Assembly (NCBI RefSeq): GCF_032854445.1
Contig: NW_027018362.1
Span: 1-35,375 of the forward strand
From: Liolophura sinensis
Taxonomy: Eukaryota > Mollusca > Polyplacophora > Chitonida > Chitonidae
DNA: 35,375 nucleotides
Reading direction: 5' to 3'
The translations under genes and the position numbers were made by a program. The notes beneath the pieces were generated by a model. It saw only the letters and a list, made by a program, of their open reading frames with translations. It was not told the origin of the DNA and made no database searches. Position 1 is the stretch's first letter. Every line of letters starts with the position of its first letter. Of the stretch, positions 10,449 through 25,200 are shown one piece after another.

Positions 10449-12098
10449 GTCAAATCTTTGGGCCAAGCCCATTTAACTCACCCAACAAATGTCTTACTTC
10501 TATGTCGAAGACAAACTCAATGTCTTTATCTACATGTAGAAAAACCACACCATTTGTATATAAAAAAAACACAAGGTACTTGATACAATCCGCTGTAAAA
10601 AGTACAATTGAACACTGACCCACATCAATAAGGTGCCAAAGGATGCGCAATTGGGCCAGGCATCTCCAGCTGTTGAAAAATTGCAAATTTCCTTTGTTTC
10701 CATCGAGTAAGAGCCGTTGCTGGGCACGTGATCTTGACATCATTGATTATTCATTTGTGGCTACAGCCAAAAGTATTGTTTGGAGAGCAACGCGGTTTGC
10801 ACCATTCGATTTCTCGTCACAAAATACGTCGGATTAGCCTCTTACCAGCAGCATTGGAACAGTTTTTCTACTTTTGGATTTTTGCCTGGTCTTTTTGCGA
10901 ATTGAAATCGGCTACATTAGCTATGTACAATCGCGACTGGTCATTACTATATTCAACTTTTCATTATAAGTTATGTGCCCTTCGGTAGCCCAGACGACGT
11001 CAAATCTTTGGGCCAAGCCCATTTAACTCACCCAGCAAATGTCTTACTTCTAAGTCGAAGACAAACTCAATGTCTTTATCTACATGTAGAAAAACCACAC
11101 CATTTGTATATAAAAAAAACACAAGGTACTTGATACAATCCGCTGTAAAAAGTACAATTGAACACTGACCCACATCAATAAGGTGCCAAAGGATGCGCAA
11201 TTGGGCCAGGCATCTCCAGCTGTTGAAAAATTGCAAATTTCCTTGGTTTCCATGGAGTAAGAGCCGTTGCTGGGCACGTGATCTTGACATCATTGATTAT
11301 TCATTTGTGGCTACAGCCAAAAGTATTGGTTGGAGAGCAACGCGGTTTCCACCATTCGATTTCTCGTCACAAAATACGTCGGATTAGCCTCTCACCAGCA
11401 GCATTGGAACAGTTTTTCTACTTTTGGATTTTTGCCTGGTCTTTTTGCTAATTGAAATCGGCTACATTAACTATGTACAATCGCGACTGGTCATTACTAT
11501 ATTCAACTTTTCATTATAAGTTATGTGCCCTTCGGTAGCCCAGACGACGTCAAATCTTTGGGCCAAGCCCATTTAACTCACTCAACAAATGTCTTACTTC
11601 TAAGTCGAAGACAAACTCAATGTCTTTATCTACATGTAGAAAAACCACACCATTTGTATATAAAAAAAACAAAAGGTACTTGATACAATCCGCTGTGAAA
11701 AGTACAATTGAACACTGACCCACATCAATAAGGTGCCGAAAGATGCGCAATTGGGCCAGGCATCTCCAGCTGTTGAAAAATTGCAAATTTCTATGGTTTC
11801 CATGGATTAAGAGCCGTTGCTGTTCACGTGATCTTGACATCATTAATTATTCATTTGTGGCTACAGCCAAAAGTATTGGTCGGAGAGCAGCGCGGTTTGC
11901 ACCATTCGATTTCTCGTCACAAAATACGTCGGATTAGCCTCTTACCAGCAGCATTGGAACAGTTTTTCTACTTTTGGATTTTTGCCTGGTCTTTTTGCTA
12001 ATTGAAATCGGCTACATTAACTATGTACAATCGCGACTGGTCATTACTATATTCAACTTTTCATTATAAGTTATGTGCCCTTCAGTAGCCCAGACGAC
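7700..12098 (+). repeat. 4-monomer higher-order repeat, first block (2 rounds)
   Basis: Units 15-18 (7700, 8250, 8799, 9349) match units 19-22 (9899, 10449, 10999, 11549) at a 2.2 kb offset. The order is an ACAAAAGG + TTCACGTG unit, then a CTTTGTTTCCATCGAG + TATTGTTTGG + TTAGCTATG unit, then a GGTTGGAG + TTTCCACC + CTCACCAG unit, then an ACAAAAGG + CTGTGAAAAG unit. The shared private variants show copying of the four-unit block rather than independent drift. Confidence 0.8.
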
Positions 12099-15000
12099 GT
12101 CAAATCTTTGGGCCAAGCCCATTTAACTCACCCAACAAATGTCTTACTTCTAAGTCGAAGACAAACTCAATGTCTTTATCTACATGTAGAAAAACCACAC
12201 CATTTGTATATAAAAAAAAACAAAAGGTACTTGATACAATCCGCTGTAAAAAGTACAATTGAACACTGACCCACATCAATAAGGTGCCAAAGGATGCGCA
12301 ATGGGGCCAGGCATCTCCAGCTGTTGAAAAATTGCAAATTTCCTTTGTTTCCATGGAGTAAGAGCCGTTGCTGGGCACGTGATCTTGACATCATTGATTA
12401 TTCATTTGTGGCTACAGCCAAAAGTATTGTTTGGAGAGCAACGCGGTTTACACCATTCGATTTCTCGTCACAAAATACGTCGGATTAGCCTCTTACCAGC
12501 AGCATTGGAACAGTTTTTCTACTTTTGGATTTTTGCCTGGTCTTTTTGCGAATTGAAATCGGCTACATTAGCTATGTACAATCGCGACTGGTCATTACTA
12601 TATTCAACTTTTCATTATAAGTTATGTGCCCTTCGGTAGCCCAGACGACGTCAAATCTTTGGGCCAAGCCCATTTAACTCACCCAGCAAATGTCTTACTT
12701 CTAAGTCGAAGACAAACTCAATGTCTTTATCTACATGTAGAAAAACCACACCATTTGTATATAAAAAAAACACAAGGTACTTGATACAATCCGCTGTAAA
12801 AAGTACAATTGAACACTGACCCACATCAATAAGGTGCCAAAGGATGCGCAATTGGGCCAGGCATCTCCAGCTGTTGAAAAATTGCAAATTTCTATGGTTT
12901 CCATGGAGTAAGAGCCGTTGCTGGGCACGTGATCTTGACATCATTGATTATTCATTTGTGGCTACAGCCAAAAGTATTGGTCGGAGAGCAACGCGGTTTG
13001 CACCATTCGATTTCTCGTCACAAAATACGTCGGATTAGCCTCTTACCAGCAGCATTGGAACAGTTTTTCTACTTTTGGATTTTTGCCTGGTCTTTTTGCG
13101 AATTGAAATCGGCTACATTAACTATGTACAATCGCGACTGGTCATTACTATATTCAACATTTCATTATAAGTTATGTGCCCTTCGGTGGCCCAGACGACG
13201 TCAAATCTTTGGGTCAAGCCCATTTAACTCACCCAACAAATGTCTTACTTCTAAGTTGAAGACAAACTCAATGTCTTTATCTACATGTAGAAAAACCACA
13301 CCATTTGTATATAAAAAAAAACACAAGGTACATGACACAGTCCGCTGTAAAAAGTACAATTGAACACTGACCCACATCAATAAGGTGCCGAAAGATGCGC
13401 AATTGGGCCAGGCATCTCCAGCTGTTGAAAAATTGCAAATTTCTATGGTTTCCATGGATTAAGAGCCGTTGCTGTTCACGTGATCACGACATCATTGATT
13501 ATTCATTTGTGGCTACAGCCAAAAGTATTGGTCGGAGAGCAGCGCGGTTTGCACCATTCGATTTCTCGTCACAAAATACGTCGGATTAGTTTCTTACCAG
13601 CAGCATTGGAACAGTTTTTCCACTTTTGGATTTTTGCCTGGTCTTTTTGCTAATTGAAATCGGCTGCATTAACTATGTACAATCGCGACTGGTCATTACT
13701 ATATTCAACATTTCATTATAAGTTATGTGCCCTTCGGTAGCCCAGACGACGTCAAATCTTTGGGCCAAGCCCATTTAACTCACCCAACAAATGTCTTACT
13801 TCTAAGTCGAAGACAATCTCAATGTCTTTATCTACATGTAGAAAAACCACACCATTTGTATATAAAAAAACACAAGGTACTTGATACAATCCGCTGTAAA
13901 AAGTACAATTGAACACTGACCCACATCAATAAGGTGCCGAAAGATGCGCAATTGGGCCAGGCATCTCCAGCTGTTGAAAAATTGCAAATTTCTATGGTTT
14001 CCATGGATTAAGAGCCGTTGCTGTTCACGTGATCTTGACATCATTAATTATTCATTTGTGGCTACAGCCAAAAGTATTGGTCGGAGAGCAGCGCGGTTTG
14101 CACCATTCGATTTCTCGTCACAAAATACGTCGGATTAGCCTCTTACCAGCAGCATTGGAACAGTTTTTCTACTTTTGGATTTTTGCCTGGTCTTTTTGCT
14201 AATTGAAATCGGCTACATTAACTATGTACAATCGCGACTGGTCATTACTATATTCAACTTTTCATTATAAGTTATGTGCCCTTCAGTAGCCCAGACGACG
14301 TCAAATCTTTGGGCCAAGCCCATTTAACTCACCCAACAAATGTCTTACTTCTAAGTCGAAGACAAACTCAATGTCTTTATCTACATGTAGAAAAACCACA
14401 CCATTTGTATATAAAAAAAACAAAAGGTACTTGATACAATCCGCTGTAAAAAGTACAATTGAACACTGACCCACATCAATAAGGTGCCAAAGGATGCGCA
14501 ATGGGGCCAGGCATCTCCAGCTGTTGAAAAATTGCAAATTTCCTTTGTTTCCATGGAGTAAGAGCCGTTGCTGGGCACGTGATCTTGACATCATTGATTA
14601 TTCATTTGTGGCTACAGCCAAAAGTATTGTTTGGAGAGCTACGCGGTTTACACCATTCGATTTCTCGTCACAAAATACGTCGGATTAGCCTCTTACCAGC
14701 AGCATTGGAACAGTTTTTCTACTTTTGGATTTTTGCCTGGTCTTTTTGCGAATTGAAATCGGCTACATTAGCTATGTACAATCGCGACTGGTCATTACTA
14801 TATTCAACTTTTCATTATAAGTTATGTGCCCTTCGGTAGCCCAGACGACGTCAAATCTTTGGGCCAAGCCCATTTAACTCACCCAGCAAATGTCTTACTT
14901 CTAAGTCGAAGACAAACTCAATGTCTTTATCTACATGTAGAAAAACCACACCATTTGTATATAAAAAAAACACAAGGTACTTGATACAATCCGCTGTAAA

Positions 15001-15952
15001 AAGTACAATTGAACACTGACCCACATCAATAAGGTGCCAAAGGATGCGCAATTGGGCCAGGCATCTCCAGCTGTTGAAAAATTGCAAATTTCTATGGTTT
15101 CCATGGAGTAAGAGCCGTTGCTGGGCACGTGATCTTGACATCATTGATTATTCATTTGTGGCTACAGCCAAAAGTATTGGTCGGAGAGCAACGCGGTTTG
15201 CACCATTCGATTTCTCGTCACAAAATACGTCGGATTAGCCTCTTACCAGCAGCATTGGAACAGTTTTTCTACTTTTGGATTTTTGCCTGGTCTTTTTGCG
15301 AATTGAAATCGGCTACATTAACTATGTACAATCGCGACTGGTCATTACTATATTCAACATTTCATTATAAGTTATGTGCCCTTCGGTGGCCCAGACGACG
15401 TCAAATCTTTGGGTCAAGCCCATTTAACTCACCCAACAAATGTCCCTTACTTCTAAGTTGAAGACAAACTCAATGTCTTTATCTACATGTAGAAAAACCA
15501 CACCATTTGTATATAAAAAAAACACAAGGTACATGACACAGTCCGCTGTAAAAGTACAATTGAACACTGACCCACATCAATAAGGTGCCGAAAGATGCGC
15601 AATTGGGCCAGGCATCTCCAAGCTGTTGAAAAATTGCAAATTTCTATGGTTTCCATGGATTAAGAGCCGTTGCTGTTCACGTGATCTTGACATCATTGAT
15701 TATTCATTTGTGGCTACAGCCAAAAGTATTGGTCGGAGAGCAGCGCGGTTTGCACCATTCGATTTCTCGTCACAAAATACGTCGGATTAGTTTCTTACCA
15801 GCAGCATTGGAACAGTTTTTCCACTTTTGGATTTTTGCCTGGTCCTTTTTGCTAATTGAAATCGGCTGCATTAACTATGTACAATCGCGACTGGTCATTA
15901 CTATATTCAACATTTCATTATAAGTTATGTGCCCTTCGGTAGCCCAGACGAC
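11549..15952 (+). repeat. 4-monomer higher-order repeat, second block (2 rounds, shifted phase)
   Basis: Units 22-25 (11549, 12099, 12650, 13200) match units 26-29 (13751, 14300, 14850, 15400) at a 2.2 kb offset. Diagnostic shared variants are CTTCAGTAG at the end of units 22 and 26, ATGGGGCC + TTTACACC + TTAGCTATG in 23 and 27, CTATGG with GGAGTAAG in 24 and 28, and AAGTTGAAG + GATTAGTTTCTT + GGCTGCATT in 25 and 29. The TATTGTTTGG subtype recurs here only three units after its copy in unit 20, so the phase slips by one monomer between the two blocks. Confidence 0.8.
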
Positions 15953-18900
15953 GTCAAATCTTTGGGCCAAGGCCCATTTAACTCACCCAACAAATGTCTT
16001 ACTTCTAAGTCGAAGACAATCTCAATGTCTTTATCTACATGTAGAAAAACCACACCATTTGTATATAAAAAAAACACAAGGTACTTGATACAATCCGCTG
16101 TAAAAAGTACAATTGAACACTGACCCACATCAATAAGGTGCCAAAGGATGCGCAATTGGGCCAGGCATCTCCAGCTGTTGAAAAATTGCAAATTTCCTTG
16201 GTTTCCATGGAGTAAGAGCCGTTGCTGGGCACGTGATCTTGACATCATTGATTATTCATTTGTGGCTACAGCCAAAAGTATTGGTCGGAGAGCAACGCGG
16301 TTTGCACCATTCGATTTCTCGTCACAAAATACGTCGGATTAGCCTCTTACCAGCAGCATTGGAACAGTTTTTTCTACTTTTGGATTTTTGCCTGGTCTTT
16401 TTGCGAATTGAAATCGGCTACATTAACTATGTACAATCGCGACTGGTCATTACTATATTCAACATTTCATTATAAGTTATATGCCCTTCGGTAGCCCAGA
16501 CGACGTCAAATCTTTGGGCCAAGCCCATTTAACTCACCCAGCAAATGTCTTACTTCTAAGTCGAAGACAAACTCAATGTCTTTATCTACATGTAGAAAAA
16601 CCACACCATTTGTATATAAAAAAAACACAAGGTACTTGATACAATCCGCTGTAAAAAGTACAATTGAACACTGACCCACATCAATAAGGTGCCAAAGGAT
16701 GCGCAATTGGGCCAGGCATCTCCAGCTATTGAAAAATTGCAAATTTCCTTGGTTTCCATGGAGTAAGAGCCGTTGCTGTTCACGTGATCTTGACATCATT
16801 GATTATTCATTTGTGGCTACAGCCAAAAGTATTGGTCGGAGAGCAACGCGGTTTGCACCATTCGATTTCTCGTCACAAAATACGTCGGATTAGCCTCTTA
16901 CCAGCAGCATTGGAACAGTTTTTCTACTTTTGGATTTTTGCCTGGTCTTTTTGCTAATTGAAATCGGCTACATTAACTATGTACAATCGCGACTGGTCAT
17001 TACTATATTCAACATTTCATTATAAGTTATGTGCCCTTCAGTGGCCCAGACGACGTCAAATCTTTGGGCCAAGCCCATTTAACTCACCCAGCAAATGTCT
17101 TACTTCTAAGTCGAAGACAAACTCAATGTCTTTATCTACATGTAGAAAAACCACACCATTTGTATATAAAAAAAACACAAGGTACTTGATACAATCCGCT
17201 GTAAAAAGTACAATTGAACACTGACCCACATCAATAAGGTGCCAAAGGATGCGCAATTGGGCCAGGCATCTCCAGCTGTTGAAAAATTGCAAATTTCCTT
17301 GGTTTCCATGGAGTAAGAGCCGTTGCTGGGCACGTGATCTTGACATCATTGATTATTCATTTGTGGCTACAGCCAAAAGTATTGGTCGGAGAGCAACGCG
17401 GTTTGCACCATTCGATTTCTCGTCACAAAATACGTCGGATTAGCCTCTTACCAGCAGCATTGGAACAGCTTTTCCACTTTTGGATTTTTGCCTGGTCATT
17501 TTACTTATTGAAATCGGCTACATTAACTATGTACAATCGCGACTGGTCATTACTATATTCAACATTTCATTATAAGTTATGTGCCCTTCGGTGGCCCAGA
17601 CGACGTCAAATCTTTGGGCCAAGCCCATTTAACTCACCCAGCAAATGTCTTACTTCTAAGTCGAAGACAAACTCAATGTCTTTATCTACATGTAGAAAAA
17701 CCACACCATTTGTATATAAAAAAAACACAAGGTACTTGATACAATCCGCTGTAAAAAGTACAATTGAACACTGACCCACATCAATAAGGTGCCAAAGGAT
17801 GCGCAATTGGGCCAGGCATCTCCAGCTGTTGAAAAATTGCAAATTTCCTTGGTTTCCATGGAGTAAGAGCCGTTGCTGGGCACGTGATCTTGACATCATT
17901 GATTATTCATTTGTGGCTACAGCCAAAAGTATTGATTCGGAGAGCAACGCGGTTTGCACCATTCGATTTCTCGTCACAAAATACGTCGGATTAGCCTCTT
18001 ACCAGCAGCATTGGAACAGTTTTTCCATTTTTGGATTTTTGCCTGGTCATTTTGCTAATTGAAATCGGCTACATTAACTATGTACAATCGCGACTGGTCA
18101 TTACTATATTCAACATTTCATTATAAGTTATATGCCCTTCGGTAGCCCAGACGACGTCAAATCTTTGGGCCAAGCCCATTTAACTCACCCAGCAAATGTC
18201 TTACTTCTAAGTCGAAGACAAACTCAATGTCTTTATCTACATGTAGAAAAAACCACACCATTTGTATATAAAAAAAACACAAGGTACTTGATACAATCCG
18301 CTGTAAAAAGTACAATTGAACACTGACCCACATCAATGAGGTGCCAAAGGATGCGCAATTGGGCCAGGCATCTCCAGCTATTGAAAAATTGCAAATTTCC
18401 TTGGTTTCCATGGAGTAAGAGCCGTTGCTGTTCACGTGATCTTGACATCATTGATTATTCATTTGTGGCTACAGCCAAAAGTATTGGTCGGAGAGCAACG
18501 CGGTTTGCACCATTCGATTTCTCGTCACAAAATACGTCGGATTAGCCTCTTACCAGCAGCATTGGAACAGTTTTTTCTACTTTTGGATTTTTGCCTGGTC
18601 TTTTTGCTAATTGAAATCGGCTACATTAACTATGTACAATCGCGACTGGTCATTACTATATTCAACATTTCATTATAAGTTATGTGCCCTTCAGTGGCCC
18701 AGACGACGTCAAATCTTTGGGCCAAGCCCATTTAACTCACCCAGCAAATGTCTTACTTCTAAGTCGAAGACAAACTCAATGTCTTTATCTACATGTAGAA
18801 AAACCACACCATTTGTATATAAAAAAAACACAAGGTACTTGATACAATCCGCTGTAAAAAGTACAATTGAACACTGACCCACATCAATAAGGTGCCAAAG

Positions 18901-19258
18901 GATGCGCATTTGGGCCAGGCATCTCCAGCTGTTGAAAAATTGCAAATTTCCTTGGTTTCCATGGAGTAAGAGCCGTTGCTGGGCACGTGATCTTGACATC
19001 ATTGATTATTCATTTGTGGCTACAGCCAAAAGTATTGATTCGGAGAGCAACGCGGTTTGCACCATTCGATTTCTCGTCACAAAATACGTCGGATTAGCCT
19101 CTTACCAGCAGCATTGGAACAGTTTTTTTACTTTTGGATTTTTGCCTGGTCATTTTGCTAATTGAAATCGGCTACATTAACTATGTACAATCGCGACTGG
19201 TCATTACTATATTCAACATTTCATTATAAGTTATGTGCCCTTCGGTGGCCCAGACGAC
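15953..19258 (+). repeat. Monomers 30-35, short-period mosaic
   Basis: Units start at 15953, 16505, 17055, 17605, 18156 and 18708. Units 31 and 34 share CAGCTATTG with TTCACGTG and the end CTTCAGTGG. Units 33 and 35 share TATTGATTCGG. Unit 32 carries AACAGCTTTTCC and CATTTTACTTATTG, found again in unit 44, twelve units later. Units 30 and 33 end with GTTATATGCCC. Units 30, 33 and 34 also hold one-base homopolymer gains (CAAGGCCC near 15970, GAAAAAACC near 18247, GTTTTTTCTAC near 16372 and 18570). Confidence 0.75.
17334..17774 (+). other. 146-codon ORF spanning a monomer junction
   Basis: This is the longest open frame in the window; comparable ORFs lie at 20088-20528, 20638-21078 and 23936-24376, with shorter ones at 12929-13363, 15129-15461 and 30532-30936. 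It exists only where two stops are lost together: the TAA in TGCTAATTG has become CGA or TTA, and the TAG in CGGTAGCC has become TGG. It begins MILTSLIIHLW and ends SAVKSTIEH. No domain is recognisable, and copies with a 7- or 9-base A-run are frameshifted. I regard it as chance stop loss within subtypes. Confidence 0.65.
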
Positions 19259-22200
19259 GTCAAATCTTTGGGCCAAGCCCATTTAACTCACCCAGCAAAT
19301 GTCTTACTTCTAAGTCGAAGACAAACTCAATGTCTTTATCTACATGTAGAAAAACCACACCATTTGTATATAAAAAAACACAAGGTACTTGATACAATCC
19401 GCTGTAAAAAGTACAATTGAACACTGACCCACATCAATAAGGTGCCAAAGGATGCGCAATTGGACCAGGCATCTCCAGCTGTTGAAAAAATTGCAAATTT
19501 CCTTGGTTTCCATGGAGTAAGAGCCGTTGCTGGGCACGTGATCTTGACATCATTGATTATTCATTTGTGGCTACAGCCAAAAGTATTGGTCGGAGAGCAA
19601 CGCGGTTTGCACCATTCGATTTCTCGTCACAAAATACGTCGGATTAGCCTCTTACCAGCAGCATTGGAACAGTTTTTCCACTTTTGGATTTTTGCCTGGT
19701 CTTTTTGCTAATTGAAATCGGCTGCATTAACTATGTACAATCGCGACTGGTCATTACTATATTCAACTTTTCATTATAAGTTATGTGCCCTTCGGTAGCC
19801 CAGACGACGTCAAATCTTTGGGCCAAGCCCATTTAACTCACCCAACAAATGTCTTACTTCTAAGTCGAAGACAATCTCAATGTCTTTATCTACATGTAGA
19901 AAAACCACACCATTTGTATATAAAAAAAACACAAGGTACTTGATACAATCCGCTGTAAAAAGTACAATTGAACACTGACCCACATCAATAAGGTGCCAAA
20001 GGATGCGCAATTGGGCCAGGCATCTCCAGCTGTTGAAAAATTGCAAATTTCCTTGGTTTCCATGGAGTAAGAGCCGTTGCTGGGCACGTGATCTTGACAT
20101 CATTGATTATTCATTTGTGGCTACAGCCAAAAGTATTGGTCGGAGAGCAACGCGGTTTGCACCATTCGATTTCTCGTCACAAAATACGTCGGATTAGCCT
20201 CTTACCAGCAGCATTGGAACAGTTTTTCTACTTTTGGATTTTTGCCTGGTCTTTTTGCGAATTGAAATCGGCTGCATTAACTATGTACAATCGCGACTGG
20301 TCATTACTATATTCAACATTTCATTATAAGTTATGTGCCCTTCGGTGGCCCAGACGACGTCAAATCTTTGGGTCAAGCCCATTTAACTCACCCAACAAAT
20401 GTCTTACTTCTAAGTTGAAGACAAACTCAATGTCTTTATCTACATGTAGAAAAACCACACCATTTGTATATAAAAAAAACACAAGGTACATGACACAGTC
20501 CGCTGTAAAAAGTACAATTGAACACTGACCCACATCAATAAGGTGCCGAAAGATGCGCAATTGGGCCAGGCATCTCCAGCTGTTGAAAAATTGCAAATTT
20601 CTATGGTTTCCATGGATTAAGAGCCGTTGCTGTTCACGTGATCTTGACATCATTGATTATTCATTTGTGGCTACAGCCAAAAGTATTGGTCGGAGAGCAG
20701 CGCGGTTTGCACCATTCGATTTCTCGTCACAAAATACGTCGGATTAGTCTCTTACCAGCAGCATTGGAACAGTTTTTCAACTTTTGGATTTTTGCCTGGT
20801 CATTTTACTTATTGAAATCGGCTACATTAACTATGTACAATCGCGACTGGTCATTACTATATTCAACATTTCATTATAAGTTATGTGCCCTTCGGTGGCC
20901 CAGACGACGTCAAATCTTTGGGCCAAGCCCATTTAACTCACCCAGCAAATGTCTTACTTCTAAGTCGAAGACAAACTCAATGTCTTTATCTACATGTAGA
21001 AAAACCACACCATTTGTATATAAAAAAAACACAAGGTACTTGATACAATCCGCTGTAAAAAGTACAATTGAACACTGACCCACATCAATAAGGTGCCAAA
21101 GGATGCGCAATTGGGCCAGGCATCTCCAGCTGTTGAAAAATTGCAAATTTCCATGGCTTCCATGGAGTAAGAGCCGTTGCTGGGCAGGTGATCTTGACAT
21201 TATTGATTATTCATTTGTGGCTACAGCCAAAAGTATTGGTCGGCGAGCAACGCGGTTTGCACCATTCGATTTCTCGTCACAAAATACGTCGGATTAGCCT
21301 CTTACCAGCAGCATTGGAACAGTTTTTCCACTTTTGGATTTTTGCCTGGTCTTTTTGCTAATTGAAATCGGCTGCATTAACTATGTACAATCGCGACTGG
21401 TCATTACTATATTCAACATTTCATTATAAGTTATGTGCCCTTCGGTAGCCCAGACGACGTCAAATCTTTGGGCCAAGCCCATTTAACTCACCCAACAAAT
21501 GTCTTACTTCTAAGTCGAAGACAATCTCAATGTCTTTATCTACATGTAGAAAAACCACACCATTTGTATATAAAAAAACACAAGGTACTTGATACAATCC
21601 GCTGTAAAAAGTACAATTGAACACTGACCCACATCAATAAGGTGCCAAAGGATGCGCAATTGGGCCAGGCATCTCCAGCTGTTGAAAAATTGCAAATTTC
21701 CTTGGTTTCCATGGAGTAAGAGCCGTTGCTGGGCACGTGATCTTGACATCATTGATTATTCATTTGTGGCTACAGCCAAAAGTATTGGTCGGAGAGCAAC
21801 GCGGTTTGCACCATTCGATTTCTCGTCACAAAATACGTCGGATTAGCCTCTTACCAGCAGCATTGGAACAGTTTTTCTACTTTTGGATTTTTGCCTGGTC
21901 TTTTTGCGAATTGAAATCGGCTACATTAACTATGTACAATCGCGACTGGTCATTACTATATTCAACATTTCATTATAAGTTATATGCCCTTCGGTAGCCC
22001 AGACGACGTCAAATCTTTGGGCCAAGCCCATTTAACTCACCCAGCAAATGTCTTACTTCTAAGTCGAAGACAAACTCAATGTCTTTATCTACATGTAGAA
22101 AAACCACACCATTTGTATATAAAAAAAACACAAGGTACTTGATACAATCCGCTGTAAAAAGTACAATTGAACACTGACCCACATCAATAAGGTGCCAAAG

Positions 22201-25200
22201 GATGCGCAATTGGGCCAGGCATCTCCAGCTATTGAAAAATTGCAAATTTCCTTGGTTTCCATGGAGTAAGAGCCGTTGCTGTTCACGTGATCTTGACATC
22301 ATTGATTATTCATTTGTGGCTACAGCCAAAAGTATTGGTCGGAGAGCAACGCGGTTTGCACCATTCGATTTCTCGTCACAAAATACGTCGGATTAGCCTC
22401 TTACCAGCAGCATTGGAACAGTTTTTCTACTTTTGGATTTTTGCCTGGTCTTTTTGCTAATTGAAATCGGCTACATTAACTATGTACAATCGCGACTGGT
22501 CATTACTATATTCAACATTTCATTATAAGTTATGTGCCCTTCGGTGGCCCAGACGACGTCAAATCTTTGGGCCAAGCCCATTTAACTCACCCAGCAAATG
22601 TCTTACTTCTAAGTCGAAGACAAACTCAATGTCTTTATCTACATGTAGAAAAACCAAACCATTTGTATATAAAAAAAACACAAGGTACTTGATACAATCC
22701 GCTGTAAAAAGTACAATTGAACACTGACCCACATCAATAAGGTGCCAAAGGATGCGCAATTGGGCCAGGCATCTCCAGCTGTTGAAAAATTGCAAATTTC
22801 CTTGGTTTCCATGGAGTAAGAGCCGTTGCTGGGCACGTGATCTTGACATCATTGATTATTCATTTGTGGCTACAGCCAAAAGTATTGGTCGGAGAGCAAC
22901 GCGGTTTGCACCATTCGATTTCTCGTCACAAAATACGTCGGATTAGCCTCTTACCAGCAGCATTGGAACAGTTTTTCCACTTTTGGATTTTTGCCTGGTC
23001 ATTTTGCTAATTGAAATCGGCTACATTAACTATGTACAATCGCGACTGGTCATTACTATATTCAACATTTCATTATAAGTTATGTGCCCTTCGGTGGCCC
23101 AGACGACGTCAAATCTTTGGGCCAAGCCCATTTAACTCACCCAGCAAATGTCTTACTTCTAAGTCGAAGACAAACTCAATGTCTTTATCTACATGTAGAA
23201 AAACCACACCATTTGTATATAAAAAAACACAAGGTACTTGATACAATCCGCTGTAAAAAGTACAATTGAACACTGACCCACATCAATAAGGTGCCAAAAG
23301 ATGCGCAATTGGGCCAGGCATCTCCAGCTGTTGAAAAATTGCAAATTTCTATGGTTTCCATGGAGTAAGAGCCGTTGCTGGGCACGTGATCTTGACATCA
23401 TTGATTATTCATTTGTGGCTACAGCCAAAAGTATTGGTCGGAGAGCAACGCGGTTTGCACCATTCGATTTCTCGTTACAAAATACGTCGGATTAGCCTCT
23501 TACCAGCAGCATTGGAACAGTTTTTCTACTTTTGGATTTTTGCCTGGTCTTTTTGCGAATTGAAATCGGCTACATTAGCTATGTACAATCGCGACTGGTC
23601 ATTACTATATTCAACTTTTCATTATAAGTTATGTGCCCTTCGGTAGCCCAGACGACGTCAAATCTTTGGGCCAAGCCCATTTATCTCACCCAGCAAATGT
23701 CTTACTTCTAAGTCGAAGACAAACTCAATGTCTTTATCTACATGTAGAAAAACCACACCATTTGTATATAAAAAAAACACAAGGTACTTGATACAATCCG
23801 CTGTAAAAAGTACAATTGAACACTGACCCACATCAATAAGGTGCCAAAGGATGCGCAATTGGGCCAGGCATCTCCAGCTGTTGAAAAATTGCAAATTTCC
23901 TTGGTTTCCATGGAGCAAGAGCCGTTGCTGGGCACGTGATCTTGACATCATTGATTATTCATTTGTGGCTACAGCCAAAAGTATTGGTCGGAGAGCAACG
24001 CGGTTTGCACCATTCGATTTCTCGTCACAAAATACGTCGGATTAGCCTCTTACCAGCAGCATTGGAACAGCTTTTCCACTTTTGGATTTTTGCCTGGTCA
24101 TTTTACTTATTGAAATCGGCTACATTAACTATGTACAATCGCGACTGGTCATTACTATATTCAACATTTCATTATAAGTTATGTGCCCTTCGGTGGCCCA
24201 GACGACGTCAAATCTTTGGGCCAAGCCCATTTAACTCACCCAGCAAATGTCTTACTTCTAAGTCGAAGACAAACTCAATGTCTTTATCTACATGTAGAAA
24301 AACCACACCATTTGTATATAAAAAAAACACAAGGTACTTGATACAATCCGCTGTAAAAAGTACAATTGAACACTGACCCACATCAATAAGGTGCCAAAGG
24401 ATGCGCAATTGGGCCAGGCATCTCCAGCTGTTGAAAAATTGCAAATTTCCTTGGTTTCCATGGAGTAAGAGCCGTTGCTGGGCACGTGATCTTGACATCA
24501 TTGATTATTCATTTGTGGCTACAGCCAAAAGTATTGGTCGGAGAGCAACGCGGTTGGCACCATTCGATTTCTCGTCACAAAATACGTCGGATTAGCCTCT
24601 TACCAGCAGCATTGGAACAGTTTTTCCACTTTTGGATTTTTGCCTGGTCTTTTTGCTAATTGAAATCAGCTGCATTAACTATGTACAATCGCGACTGGTC
24701 ATTACTATATTCAACTTTTCATTATAAGTTATGTGCCCCTCGGTAGCCCAGACGACGTCAAATCTTTGGGCCAAGCCCATTTAACTCATCCAACAAATGT
24801 CTTACTTCTAAGTCGAAGACAATCTCAATGTCTTTATCTACATGTAGAAAAACCACACCATTTGTATATAAAAAAAAACAAGTTACTTGATACAATCCGC
24901 TGTAGAAAGTACAATTGAACACTGACCCACATCAATAAGGTGCCAAAGGATGCGCAATTGGGCCAGGCATCTCCAGCTGTTGAAAAATTGCAAATTTCCT
25001 TGGTTTCCATGGAGTAAGAGCCGTTGCTGGGCACGTGATCTTGACATCATTGATTATTCATTTGTGGCTACAGCCAAAAGTATTGGTCGGAGAGCAACGC
25101 GGTTTGCACCATTCGATTTCTCGTCACAAAATACGTCGGATTAGCCTCTTACCAGCAGCATTGGAACAGTTTTTCTACTTTGGATTTTTGCCTGGTCTTT

